DNA of 64,000 nt from Dermanyssus gallinae. Its lineage: Eukaryota; Arthropoda; Arachnida; Mesostigmata; Dermanyssidae. The stretch spans positions 124,001 through 188,000 of the forward strand of contig QVRM01002135.1 of NCBI GenBank assembly GCA_003439945.1, given 5' to 3'. This document shows, piece by piece, positions 22,540 to 34,263 of the stretch; position 1 is the first letter of the stretch; every line of letters starts with the position of its first letter. Both the position numbers and the translations under genes were made by a program. Below the pieces are notes generated by a model, which worked only from the letters and a program-made list of their open reading frames with translations, had not been told where the DNA came from and made no database searches.

Positions 22540-23930
22540 CAAAACTTTTTAGTAGTCATAATGACATACGATTAAGTCCACCATTAAGCAAACATCAGGA
22601 ATCCCCCGAGGGCGACACTGCTGCTCATATTGTTAGTATTTTTGTAAACGGAATGTCACGAATACTCCAACAAAGAAATGCATGTGTTTGTATGTTTCCC
22701 GTTGACCTAGCGTCTGAGAACCGTGCGCTAGGTTTCGCTGGGAATATCAATGACTTAAGACACATGTAAGACTGTTGCCACAAGCCTGTTAGTTGATCTC
22801 CTGAAAGCTCCCTACAATAACAACACTAAGAGTATTTAACTTGCTCTTGCCTTCATCTTATCAACAAAAGTACTCTATGTGAATGATTGCACACAAAAGG
22901 CTTTGACTCCTTTCCACTCGTATAGCAAGCATACTTCAGAATTCAGAGAGGAATGAAAAACATAAAAAATATGTTGTTGCAAGGTATATTAACGGTCAAG
23001 CTTTTGACACTCACCACTAGAATTCGGCGAACCGAACGCATTGGTATTTGTAGAGTCACATAATAACTTGCCATTTATTATAGGTAAACAGTAACTGCTA
23101 CATCCCAGCAGACGGGCGTAAGTCACAAGATTGTAACGCGAGTGCGACCGAGCGCTACGACATTATAAATTGCGCTAACTTGCCAACTCTAAATAATTTT
23201 GCTGCTGTAATCTCATATAAATTCTAAAATGACTCCCTTTAAACGCAAAAATAAAAGCATATAATACCGATACAAATATTGTCAACCAATTAGCTGTTAT
23301 TTGCGAAGGAAGACCTTAACAAATCCCGCCTTTATCCTTAAACACAGGGCCTGAGAATAATTATACCTGGAATATGCTCAGTATTGAGTCCTCCTTGAAT
23401 AAACTATCACAATATTTGTACCTTTGTTATGTTAGCACCTTGGAGTGAACAATTGGCCCCGCGTAGACGAGTAGTCACTGGTTCTCTAGTGGAGGATTAG
23501 CCCAGTTTAACAATGTGTCCCGTTTGACAACATTGATGTTTAACAGCAGATGTTGCGTTTCCTTGTTGGGTGTGGAGCGACAGCCTCTAACGTAAAAATC
23601 CCGATGCTCTCGAGGCTCCCGTCAAAAGGTTAAGACCCACGCGCTGAAGTGCAGTGCTTGAGTGTTACAGGGCCTGGTTCTCCCACTGTCTCGAAAGCCA
23701 ACGAACAAAATTGGTGCGGATAGCCAACGCCAGTGTATTTTGTGCAACTTTTAGCCTCTGCTGTAGTTCGCTACTATTATACACGATGAGTAGTCTTATT
23801 ACTTTCAATTTATGGGCATCTCTAGAATGTTGTATCAAGTGTAGGAGACGTGGAGACACCGTACGTTTTCAAAAGCCAACAGAATAATACAGAAAGTCAA
23901 TTTGCACGTTTCGCAGTATCTAGTGGCATC
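22540..23930. other. AT-rich DNA, no gene recognised
   Basis: Only short frames without recognisable domains. No terminal repeats were found. Confidence 0.45.
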
Positions 23931-23959
23931 GTGGATACTTTTGCGCCAACAGTGTGCAA

Positions 23960-24180
23960 TATGAGCTTAGCAGAACGCCTAGCAGCCCAGATTTAAATCT
24001 CCTAGATTACTATGTGTGGAGCGTTATTGAGCGAGAATCGCACAGAAAATTCGACATAACAACTGTCTCCATAAACTGAAGCTGTAATTCAAACGGCAGT
24101 TCATCAGCAAACGGCAGTTACACTGAGTAAGTGCGTCTTTAAGGAATGTCCCTACAGGCACGTGGAACAATGTCGTTTAA
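23960..24180 (+). pseudogene. maT-like transposase C-terminal relic
   Basis: The frame around 23970-24050 reads SPDLNLLDYYVWSVIERESHRK. It aligns with the SPDLNPLDFYVWGVFEKEANKS segment holding the third catalytic Asp of the 6.4 kb element. Stops follow, and the N-terminal two thirds are absent, so this is a fragment of a different, older copy. Confidence 0.65.
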
Positions 24181-24528
24181 ATATTTGGCTTCGTTTGAAG
24201 GCCGCAGAATTTGAATCAAACGGAATTCGGTTTTTCTTCGATTTATACACGGTACTCGGTTTCGCACTGCACTGACCTGTCGTTGCTTGTCGAGATAGCT
24301 GACGGCGAGCTATAGCTTAAGCAACGAGCACAATCTACGGCGGAATATCCGTAATCCCTGGTTGCGCGTCATCAAAGAACGCCAAGCTACGCGCCGCAAT
24401 TCCAGTTAACATAGACTTACATGTCTCGACAAAGTAAGCAGCGTCGTCAATCTCTTTCCTTCTCCTAAATTGGCGTTCGTAAATTGGCTAACCGGCGTAA
24501 GCCAAAATCATCACGGTTTGTACATGGG

Positions 24529-24535
24529 TATAAAA
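24529..24535 (+). promoter_or_regulatory. TATA box of the secreted-precursor gene
   Basis: TATAAAA, 60 bp before the ATG at 24589. An initiator-like TTCACC sits about 30 bp downstream (near 24560), the expected distance. This is the best-formed core promoter in the window. Confidence 0.75.
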
Positions 24536-24588
24536 AGCAGCAGGCAGAAAGCGTTGTTCACCTGAGCGACAATCGCCATCCGGACAAG

Positions 24589-26438
24589 ATGAAACTTCTC
24601 TTCCTGCTGGCCGTCATTGGCTTTGCTGCTTACGTTGGTATGTTTTGCGTCTCATTTCTCGTCATGCCATTTTGGTGACATTGACTATACGGATATTAAC
24701 TACACGTCCGAGTGTACCTTTTGCTTTAGTGTTGATGTCGCTAGTTTTTACGGTCAAAGCGTGCCAGGTGGCCGAGCTCGTGCCATTTTGGATTACCATA
24801 GCGATTAAATATTGCGGCCTATTGCCTCAAACTTAAACTAAACTAGCGCTGCCCTTTTCACATATAATTAAATACCGTACACACGTTTACATGATTCGTG
24901 TGCATACGTCTGTCTATACACGTATAATTGTACTCTAATGGTTCCTTTATTTATGCATTTCAGTGGCCCTCCCGGTCGAGTAAGTGACGTTCTACGTTCG
25001 TACATATGATGATTATCAACGTGTCGTTTTCTAGTATCTTTATATAGTATCAGTTTGGCAAAACATGTAGAGATTAGTGCAAAACGGACTTTTCTTACTT
25101 AATGTGGACAGGCCTGAGTCGGCTAACATGCGCGGAAGCATGCGCAAAATATCGTTCTTATATTAGATAGAACGTTGTGCCTTCACGTATGTCGAGTTTG
25201 ACTTTTTATAACTGAGAATTGCTTAGCATAAGACTAATTTTGTCAAACACAGGCAGCAGGATGCGGAAGACGATTTTTTAACCGTCGAGGAGGCTGACGC
25301 TCTTGCCGACGTGCTCGAAGATCTAGAAGATGGCACCGTATACGGATTCGGCAAAAAGCTTCGCAAGGTAAGCTATGCACGCTACGAGCCCTGCCAAATA
25401 TATGTGCATGTATATGGCGAGAGTAGCCGCAAAACAACGCAGATGTGGATTTCTACAGGTTAACGACAAATATGCGTTAATTTGACAAAAGCGTTACAGT
25501 TTAGACGATGGACAAGAGCGCCTTGATTCACTTGACCTCAATCTGACGCCGAACGTAGCCGAAGCGCTGCGTGCTGTAACGCCAGACGGTATCCTTATTC
25601 TCGTTTGCCGCGGTTTGGCCTTGTTAGCGAATTAATATGCACTGATTGTACTTTACTATTATGACAGCTCAAATAAACGGTTATGGCTATTATAGGAATG
25701 ATGCTCCACCCTCGACTCTAACTCCACAGCTTCTGTTACCGTCTGTTTTTAAACAGGGCCTAAAAAAAGTCGGACGCGCTATTGAGAAAGGCATCAAGAA
25801 GGGCCTCAAACATGGCCTCAAGTTTAACACTTCGTTCTACAACAGTGCAGACAAAAGTCAGGCACATGATGCCATAGCTCGCGTCCCCGTGACGATCTTC
25901 GTTAATGATGAAAAGACGGACTTAACGCTCGACGAACTTTACGAATTTCTCATTTTCACTTCGACACTGGACGTTGACACCGACGTAGATAACTCTCTAT
26001 ACGGCTTCAACGACTTTGTAAAGGTAAGACTGGAAATTAATGGCGAAAATTAGGGTTCCAGGAAGGGAACACAAAAGGCGTTACCCAAATGCGGTCTAGA
26101 CATTTCGATCGACGACCATTGCCCATTAGCATTAGCAGAGATATATATGTCTACGTACGTTTCTAAACATATATATTTATATATACGGTGTGGCAGAGAT
26201 GACCTGTCTGTGTTGCGGGTTCGCTCCCGACCCGGCACGTGTCGTACAGATGTATTGCCTAAACTTGTTCTTTGTAATGCACGGACCATTATATAGTCAT
26301 ACGTGTTTACACAACAGCACTACAACTAAAATGCTCTCTTTTCCACAGCGCCTACGGGGATTCAATCGTCAGCTTAAATCGTTTACCAATGCTTTTAAAA
26401 TTAGAGAGATCGTCATCAAGATTAAGTTCGGCCGTTAA
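24589..26438 (+). CDS. Secreted cationic-peptide precursor, 5-exon model (6-exon alternative)
   Basis: The exons I join are 24589-24637, 24964-24979, 25253-25367, 25757-26023 and 26349-26438. All introns have GT..AG borders and phases agree, giving 178 residues. Residues 1-20 are a signal peptide (MKLLFLLAVIGFAAYV plus the microexon's VALP). Exon 3 is a strongly acidic propiece ending in GFGKKLRK. The start of exon 4 is a 23-residue Lys/Gly-rich amphipathic segment with about +7 net charge and Gly every 4-6 residues. The rest of exon 4 is acidic (many Asp) with a VTIFVND strand-like patch. Exon 5 is a 29-residue basic segment (about +8) ending KIKFGR-stop; terminal Gly-Arg is a classic amidation signal. 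An alternative adds exon 25492-25588 and starts exon 4 at 25668, also phase-consistent (240 residues). This fits an antimicrobial or regulatory peptide precursor; the family is not recognised. Confidence 0.75.
24964..24979 (+). other. 16-nt microexon of the precursor gene
   Basis: TGGCCCTCCCGGTCGA, preceded by TTTATGCATTTCAG and followed by GTAAGT. It completes the split Val codon from exon 1 and leaves GA for the Glu codon finished in exon 3. Skipping it would shift the frame. It encodes the last residues of the signal peptide. Confidence 0.7.
25492..25588 (+). other. Possible extra exon of the precursor gene
   Basis: The open segment RYSLDDGQERLDSLDLNLTP continues to AVTPD and then GTATCC at 25589. 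Joined to 25668 (after TATTATGACAG) the frame runs on into the cationic segment of exon 4 without a stop. The best in-phase acceptor is the weak AAAAG at 25487-25491; the stronger-looking TTACAG at 25494-25499 would break the frame. It may be an alternatively used exon or a fossil. Confidence 0.35.
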
Positions 26439-26493
26439 GGCTCGTCGTTACCACAGGACTTCTCAACGCACCGACTCGCTTCTGACCATAGTT

Positions 26494-26499
26494 AATAAA
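26494..26499 (+). terminator. AATAAA polyadenylation signal of the precursor gene
   Basis: A hexamer 56 bp after the TAA stop at 26436-26438, a normal 3' UTR length for a small secreted peptide gene. Confidence 0.7.
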
Positions 26500-29150
26500 A
26501 TTGCATATACTTCAAGCACAAACACGTGGACGTTTTTAGTTAAATAAGTCCCTACTGAATGCGTTCCTAGCTTACAGGGCGGTTACTCAGAAGTGCCAAC
26601 GTAGAGGTCACCCGATTTCATTAAAGCGCTATATGTATGCATGTAGGTCGTGTGTGTTACGAGGTCATAATCCTGCGTTGGTGGTAGGGCCAGCGGAAGG
26701 GTGTGCAGGTTTGTTGGTATGCTTTTCAGTTGTACACTCGTATGAACATATATACAGATGCATGTGCTGAAGTTAAGGTTATAAAGAGCTAACGATAAGG
26801 CCTAAACGTCACGTCAAGCAAATCATAATATTGTATTACTTTTATTTTCTGCTCTTGAAGAGATTTTAAGTTAAACTAAACTATTTACGTCAAAATAAAT
26901 AGTTTAGTTCAAAGTAAGTAGTTTAGCCTAACCTACATTATTAAACTATAATTTTAATTTCGAGAAAAGCTGCTACTCTGTTTTAGACAGTTTTAAACTA
27001 TTGTTATGTGCGTGTGTTTGTCGATTTAGCTGTGGCCGAGTATGTAGAATTGGCCTGAGAAAAATGTTTGAGGGTCAAGGACTCAATAAAAATTATATTG
27101 TATTGCATTACTCTTGGCGCTACACATCAAGACGGACTTGGCCAATCAACGACTTACTTTAAAGTAAAAACGCAGCACACTATCAGAATGATGACGCAAT
27201 GATCATATTCGTGAAGTGGTTTGGTAACAAAGGTGACCAGACCTGAAATATTTTTTGGTTTCATTACTGAAACATATCAAGTGCTACAGTTATTTTCGAA
27301 TAACAGACAAGGGAGCGCATAAGCATTATTAGATAAAAATGCGTAAAGCCGTTTATTTTCTTAGTAATAATAGAAGTAGTAGCAGGAGTAGTATTAATAA
27401 TAGGTTCTAACAAAGTTAGGTTAAATATTTATCTAAATAGACTGACCTTGACACAACGGATATGTAAAAGCTAAATATCTTGGCTTGTCCACCAATATAT
27501 AGGCCCATGATAGAATAGAGAACACATGAGGCAGTGATATACACTCAGATCACATAAGTGATATCAACGGCAATTGATATCAACGGGAATGAGAAGGCTC
27601 GTCCCTCTTTCCATCTCGAGCAATACGGGATTTGACCCCAGCGGTTAAGTGTTAGTCCGCTTAGACCTGGTCTAAATGCACCTCCCTCCCTTAAGCTCTA
27701 CTCTCTGACGAGCCACACCTCCATAGTACAATGGGCCATCAGAGGAAGCGGCGAGCGCTACTCGGATGGCTTTGCCGGGATCGCTTACGGGCTCCGTCAC
27801 CGTTCAACGAGCACCGTCCCAACACCTGATTCGTATCATTCAACGCCATGTGATCTGCGTTCATAGACCTGCGTTCTTCTTCTTTTCTAGTAGATTATAG
27901 TGCGTTATCAGCATTCAGGCCCAGTTACTCTGCAGTTTAATTCGAAAAGATTCCGAACCCTTTTTTAATGGGTTTTCTGATCATTTCTGCAATGGTATTT
28001 AGTAGACAGATGCGCTTACTGAATGCCATTGCAAATACCAGAGTACCAAATACTTTGACTGCCAGGGGGCAGGACGCCTGGTCCTGGAGCCATTCTCGGT
28101 TTAAATCTCGCCGCAGCCTTGAGTACCTCGGTTACTGTTTATCGATAACGGCTCAGTTCCCTCGCCTGCTACATGGTCTATCCCGTGAACGGCAGGGTTT
28201 TTGCCAGTTTTTTGTACGCCTATGCTATGACGTGCTACCCAATAAAACAATATTTATTTGTTTTAATCTTTTTCTTGGTTGAATGGTTTTCTCTCCAAGT
28301 AGACCCGTTAGTGGCAATTTGCTCGACGTCGTTCTCTGCGCAAACAATATACTAGAGGAATCGGCAAACGTCTTGTACCGTGCCCAGTCTCCAGAAATCA
28401 CTTCAGCATCCACCTTTCGCTGCCACTCAACATCGACCGAAGACTAGTAGAGGAGAGGCTGGGTTATCAATGTAGACTATGACAGCGCCGTGGCAAGCTT
28501 AGCATTGATTGGAACCGAATGTTTGCTGGAACGGTATTTCTGAATGCGATGTACAATGATTGCATTAGACATCTCTGCGTTGTCGGTGACGCCGATGTAG
28601 GCCCGCGTACTCGCAAACAGTCCGCCAACCTTCCAAGCTACATCACGCGTCTGGACAACAGTCTGGAGCACACAACGGAAAACGCCACCCAGCATGGACT
28701 TTGGAAGAAGCTAGAAACAGCCTTAATCATTTCTCTGGATACGCTTCAGCTTGTCTTAAGCTAAAATAAGATATGTCTGTTCTCAGTGATTCAGGTCAAC
28801 AAATAACTCATGATCGACGGAAAGCTGGCCTGATGTGTGACCAGTTCGAAAAACATACATGAACTTTGCTCCCACCACACCGCTCTCTTCTGTCCTATGC
28901 CCCGCTTAACTCCAACCGGTAACCAATGTGGATCTATTTGAGGAAAGGGTATTTAAGAACTTTTAAAGCCTTGATTCGAAGGTCGGCGTCTGCCCAGAAT
29001 CCATACCTGCTGTGTTCTTCAAGAGGACAGAAAAAGGCATATCCGCTAGCAGGATTTTATGAAGGTTACTAAAGGATGGACGTGTATTATCACTCTATTG
29101 CAGGGCATTTTAAGCTGCTCCTGTTTACAAAACTGGGGCCAAGACTGGTC
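26500..29150. other. Mostly unassigned AT-rich DNA with one small hairpin
   Basis: 26874-26887 and 26896-26909 are perfect 14 bp inverted repeats with an 8 nt loop. 27.97-28.77 kb has open frames without recognisable domains; they may belong to the LINE relic that follows. A weak tRNA-like B-box pattern lies near 27.63 kb. Confidence 0.4.
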
Positions 29151-30090
29151 TGGCCAAAAAGCGTCCTGTCTCTCTAACAGCGGTGACATGCAAGGCTCTA
29201 GAGGGAATCGTCTGTTCTGCAATTCTGAACAGTGCTCTGTCACGGAATCTACTGAGCCGCACGCAGTTTGCCCACCGCAAAGGCCGGTCGACCACCGATT
29301 GTCTGCGAAGAGTGTCTTCGAAACTATGCCCCACCATCTACTCGTCTTCATACTGTTATCTCAAGAAGCTGGCCTCAAAATCACCCAGTGGATTTTCTAT
29401 TTTTTGAGGAATCGGACTTTCAGAGTGAAAACACAAACATACCTTAATCAGTTGTAATATACGGCGATGATAGCAAGCTTTACATGCCTATTTAGGATAA
29501 TATTGCTGCAAACGTGCTATAATATACGTGTACTAAATGAATTTATTATGTAGTCATCACAGATGGGTCTAGAAGTATCCGCCCACAAGTGTGGAGTACT
29601 GCATTTCGGTATTAGGAATACCAAGCATAACTATATGTTAGACGGCCTAGCTCTGACAACAGTGGAGTATGCGCAAGATTTTAGTGTACGATTCTCGATG
29701 TCATTGACATTTACTGAGCAGGTTACACATGTTGCCGAAATATGTTCACTGTTGTGCAACTGGATACTTCGTGCGTTTGCTGTAAGAAGTGCCTCTGCTT
29801 ATTTAAAACTGTTCAAATTGCATGTTGTGCCACTATTCATGTATGGATTCTAGGTGTGGAACCCTCCACGACTAGATGTTCTCCACGAGCTTAAATCCGT
29901 GACCAAGTTATTTAAAGCAGCTGACATAAGACAGCTGCGCCGCCTGATTGAGAACGAGGATCGGTTTGACGTAATCTTTGAGGTATATGCAACGTCGAGT
30001 CGGGCAGGGTTTGTCATTAGGGCTCCAACCCAACACACTACCAATGCTAATGTGTCGCGCCTATATCCATGGAGACTTGTATAGCAATTA
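29150..30090 (+). pseudogene. CR1/Jockey-like LINE relic, RT fragments
   Basis: Around 29110-29300 the frame reads PVYKTGAKTGLAKKRPVSLT, then VTCKALEGIVCSAIL..LLSRTQFAHRKGRSTTDCL. This is the fingers and palm entry of a LINE RT (PI/VYK.G.....RPISLT..CK.LE.I). The palm core is missing. 29563-29853 then gives the post-motif-C region: LEVSAHKCGVLHFG, VEYAQDFSVRFSMSLTFTEQV and FKLHVVPLFMYGF. 29854-30084 continues as thumb or C-terminal text. It is a different family from the 17 kb element, judged by the sequence around KCGVLHFG. Confidence 0.65.
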
Positions 30091-30359
30091 GGCAAATAAG
30101 AACTGCTTCTTCCGAAGAACATGTGAGGCCGGTCAGAAGATGCGACATGGTCGCTTAGAAGAGAATTTGCAAACAATGAAGTTCTTTATTAGCTTTCACG
30201 CTTCAAACTTCTTAAAATCATTACTCTACGACCACTCAGGCAAACGCACATTTCATGACGATCATTTTGGTACCAAACCGTATAGCAATGCGACCTGTGG
30301 TTGCGGAGTAATTAGGATTCTTGGGCGGCGAGACGTTCAGATTAAGTGCATGTAAAATG

Positions 30360-30816
30360 ACTTTGTGGCGATGGGCTGCGGCTGTCGTGCGACACGTCGG
30401 CAATAGTGAACGTCGCCACACAGTTATTTTACATGATTTTACATTCTCACGAACACGAAGGTGAGTTTCGTTTCTGTCTAAGAGCGCTGGTTGTTTTATG
30501 CTCCTATGTTGGGCGAAAACACGAGCATCACAAATTGTAGTATTTTAGCTCCCATTCAGAAACAAGACCTCTTAGAGATCATGTTCCATTTAAAGAAATA
30601 TTTGCTTTAACGAGTACAACTCTTACTATCGATTATGAAAACGATTATGTTTACGGTACATTTCGCTGCTATAAGATTTAAACAATTGTATTTAAATGCG
30701 AAAATCAAATCCTGAAATACCGGCGAAAACGTTATCGCGTCTATCCAATTAGATACCATTTACCGGGAGACCCACAAAATGATCCCGCTTACACCCCTAA
30801 ACGGCAATTTTTCTCC

Positions 30817-30854
<38 letters not shown>

Positions 30855-31250
30855 GTTATATTTAGAACAACATTAGAGAATTGTAGAGTCTGTTGAAGTA
30901 AATATTTTTTCCATTGGAACATTGTCTCAGAGAAGTCTTGTTATGGAGTGAGAATGATATTACTAAAATCTGTGACACTGGTGTTGTTGCCTGACATAAG
31001 AGCACAACATGTTTAGTTGCGAGGCAACCATATATCTATATATATATATATATATATATAATACAGAATTACAAGGCTCAGAACAACGGACTACGTAGAA
31101 ACATTAGCCATAGTCATAGTAGTAAGAACTTAAGTTATCCAACAGATGAGGTTAGAAGCACTTGGAGCCCCAGCAGCAGCAGAAGCAAGGGACTAGGGAA
31201 AGCAGTCAGAAAACACCACGTAGGAACACCACGCCACCAGGCGAGCCTCT
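30360..31250. other. AT-rich spacer with (TA)n at 30819-30851 and 31033-31061
   Basis: No gene or transposon end recognised. Confidence 0.5.
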
Positions 31251-31254
31251 GCGC

Positions 31255-31860
31255 TCATAATATTACACTATGAGGGGGTATTGTGGGGTGAAACCAAGGG
31301 GGTACCGGCGTGGGCGGCTGCCCTGCGACCCTGGCCAGCAGCAATAGTCGGGTTGCAGGAGTAGCGGCGGCAGCAACAACAGCGGCAGCAGCAGCAGCTG
31401 CAGGTTGTGTGTTTCTGTGTGATGGGCTATTCGGACGAATGAGCGTCAGCACTTTTCATGGTCCAGTGGAGGAAGACACGCCCGTCGACTTGTAGGCCCG
31501 TTCGATCTAGGCTGATGCTGGCCGAAAAAAAAGGAGCTGCCCTTGCGGCGGCCCACGATGAGTTGAAGGGATTGCATTGAGGGTATCGATGGAGAAGAAA
31601 AGGGGAAGTTGAAGAAGCAGAAAGAGCAGGCTTTGCATCTCCCCGATCGAATGTGTGTATCTGTGTGTGTGTGTGTACGAAAAACGAAAGGATGGTTGGC
31701 AGTGAGAAGGTACGGTACTCGTGCGGGTATGATGAGAGAAAATTGAGTTGTTGCCACCAACAGGCAGGCGGCAGGTCAGAGACAGGGCCGAGAGCTATTT
31801 CGACGACGACGACGGCCTTTTTGCTGCCTGGGTAAAATGCCGCGCGTCATTATACGGCTC
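31255..31860. other. GC-richer island with CAG/CAA-type triplets
   Basis: 31340-31405 is a run of GCAGCAACAGCGGCAGC-like triplets that gives Ala-rich frames on both strands. Composition contrasts sharply with the neighbours. It could be an untranslated exon or promoter region, but no splice-consistent coding exon is evident. Confidence 0.35.
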
Positions 31861-31960
31861 CCAGTATTATCGACCTTGCTTTTATTACATTTGCTTAAAC
31901 GCCCTTTGTCATTCGCTTTTACTATATAATATATATGTTTAGACGCTCTTACTAAATATA

Positions 31961-32219
31961 TGTAAGGGCCTCACTGGGTTGCTAGGACGAAAACACTATT
32001 ATGGACCAACACCACGACTGTAAACTTTATTTTCGTCCGACAACTCTACTGCGCCGGTATCTCTGATCACTAACTATAATGTCGTCAGTTCTACCGGCAC
32101 TTCGTGTCACTAACTATCGCTAAGCTCCCTCTCTCAACCTACTTAGCTACTTATAACAACGACGTTACTCTACACCTACCTAGCTACTTATAACAACGAC
32201 GTTACTCTACAGTCTTACA
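31961..32219 (-). repeat. 3' LTR of the gag-only element
   Basis: Direct repeat of 34264-34552. It lacks the GCACCGCCTCTTCGG..CACCAAC block present in the other LTR and contains a tandem copy of an ACCTACCTAGCTACTTATAAC-type unit (about 37 bp, 32140-32210). Confidence 0.85.
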
Positions 32220-32325
32220 TTCGGCCATTCTGCTACAGTCGCTGCCCTCAGCGACTATAACCTCTCTCTACCATAGCCAAAATATACACATTCATCTAAT
32301 TTCTCTCTTTGTTCGAGTAGCATTT

Positions 32326-32646
32326 CTAAAAAAAGTAACGCATCTCCGGAAGATCTCCTTGTTGCTGTTCGCATTTGTTTCGGTACGCCGACAGATTGCT
32401 CGAGAGTGGGGCAATCTGCTTTCGAAGACGCTTCTCAATTTCCTTGCCGCGCTCACATTCGGCTTTCTCTCGTTCAGGATGTCCTTTCAGCGAAACCAGT
32501 TCGGCCTCGGCCGCAAAAACGTTTAGCCGCTGGGACTCGTTGAGCACGGGGAACATCTCGTTCTGAAGGCGCGACTTGTACTCGTCAGTGGTTCTTTTGA
32601 AGCAACTGCGTAGTTCTTCGATCTGTGTCTCATACCTCGACTTCAA
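32326..32646 (-). pseudogene. Coiled-coil frame after gag
   Basis: A 106-codon frame rich in Glu, Lys, Arg and Leu (YETQIEELRSCFKRTTDEYK; EAELVSLKGHPEREKAEC). Heptad-like spacing suggests an extended coiled coil continuing the helical tail of the gag frame; a frameshift near 32.68 kb separates them. It is not part of any pol domain I recognise. Confidence 0.5.
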
Positions 32647-32682
32647 CTCCTTAATGACCTTCTGGTGTTGAGATCGGGTCTC

Positions 32683-34050
32683 CTAAGCTTGATCTTCATA
32701 GAGACGGCGAATTTTGTTGATTTCCTTCTCGACCTGTATCACAGTCTGCTGGGCCGTCTCAGCACGGCTGCGCGCTCTCTGTGCTTGTTCTTTGGCAATG
32801 GTCACCTCTTTGTTCAGCTGTAGCAATTGCGCCTGCAAATGATCGACCTCACACGGCGATCCTGTCTCATCTTCCACCACAGCAGCGCATGATCCACTGC
32901 CGGTAGCCTGTTCTCGGACGAAGTTAACACTACGAGGCCGCAACGTCACTTCATGTTGTCGACCGCTGTCCACTTGACTCACATCGGCGGTAGTACAACT
33001 TCTCGCATAGTGGCCGCGTTGGTTGCACCGGAAACAGCGTACTATGCCACTCTCCTGGTCAGCGCTCACGATTTGGCCGTTACTCCGTGGGTCCAGTTGC
33101 CGATGCTGTTGTTGTCTTTGTTGTTCTACGCCACCTGCGGCGGTTCCCTCACGCATTCCGACGTTAAACTGCCTCGGCGCTTTAAATTGTTGTATCAACG
33201 TCGGACACCTATCTCTGCGGTGTCCCACCTGTCGACATTGGTAGCAGACCGGTTCAGGCCTGGCACCTGCCCGCTCTAGCCGCGCCGCCAACGATCATAG
33301 TCCGACGCCGGGTCTGCAATTCCATCGCGTCTTCTATGTCATGAATCAATGCGGACACGCTGCTATGTTGACGAGCAGCAATACCCTGTATCACGATTTC
33401 GAACTCTGGACGTAGTCCGGCCAACACCCTAGCCTTGATTTCACCGGTCGACATTGACAGTTTGAGCGCCAGTGCTTCCACTCTGCGTGCGAAGCACCCC
33501 AACGACTCCTGTCGTTGTTGCGCACAGGACGCCAACTGGTCTACCACACGGTTTCTATCCAACTGACGCCTAAACGCAGTTAGAAACGCTTCCTTCCACG
33601 TTTCGTAGGTGTTGCAACTGTATCCACGCGTCGTATGCCAAATGCGTGCTTCACCGACAAGCTTGTTCATGATCACCCCGCCATGACCATCCGCCGATCT
33701 CCTTCGCGATCTCAAACAGCCGGATTCATTCTTCCGCTGAGACGCCATCGCTCCCCGAGAACGTCTCCACTTGCTGCCGCTGACGTCGCTAGCCGTCTCG
33801 ATCCGCACTGTCACGCTCCGTTCCGTCTTTTTCTCTTCATTGTCAACTGAGCCACCATTGCCTGCGTAGCATCTGCCATCGCCTTTATTGAGCTCATCAT
33901 TTCGGCCAGCATCTCCATAGTCACCGGCGTCCCGCCGCCGTTCGTCGCCATTTCTGCACAGTCACCGGTCTCGCCCGACAACCCTAACCTCTTGCTGCCG
34001 CTGCAGCTCTGCGCTCGTTTCTTCTGCGACACGCGGCCATCTGTACTCAC
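32683..34050 (-). pseudogene. Retrotransposon gag with two zinc knuckles, frameshifted
   Basis: The gag polyprotein packages element RNA into particles. 33811-34050 is a short N-terminal frame (EMLAEMMSSIKAMADATQAM). 33254-33814 is the capsid-like core: TWKEAFLTAFRRQLDRNRVVDQL..LALKLSMSTGEIKARVLAGLRPEFEIVI, typical of Ty3/gypsy gag. 32683-33291 carries two CCHC knuckles, CYQCRQVGHRRDRC and CFRCNQRGHYARSC, then an acidic linker and a helical region (HLQAQLLQLNKEVTIAKEQAQRARSRAE) predicted to be a coiled coil. The three frames overlap by a few tens of bases, so one or two frameshifts separate them; these may be lesions or programmed shifts. A further helical frame follows at 32326-32646. Protease and RT are absent. 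Confidence 0.82.
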
Positions 34051-34263
34051 GTCGACTCAACCTCACCGTAGCAGCGATAACCTAAACAGCGACTGCAGCA
34101 CCATATTCAGTCCAGTTTAGCACTGTTCCACCGCGCGTCGCACGCGCAGTTTTCACCACCACCTCGCTGCTCTTCGCCGTGGTCTCGACACCCTTGCTGT
34201 GTCTCTCGGTCAACCGGTGTTCTTCCTTTCGTGTTCTTCCCTCGAAAAACCCCACTTCTGGAC

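Noticed and set aside
27600..27700. tRNA-like B-box (GGTCAAATCCC) on the minus strand
   Set aside because: No pairing arms or convincing A-box; not distinguishable from chance or a very old SINE.
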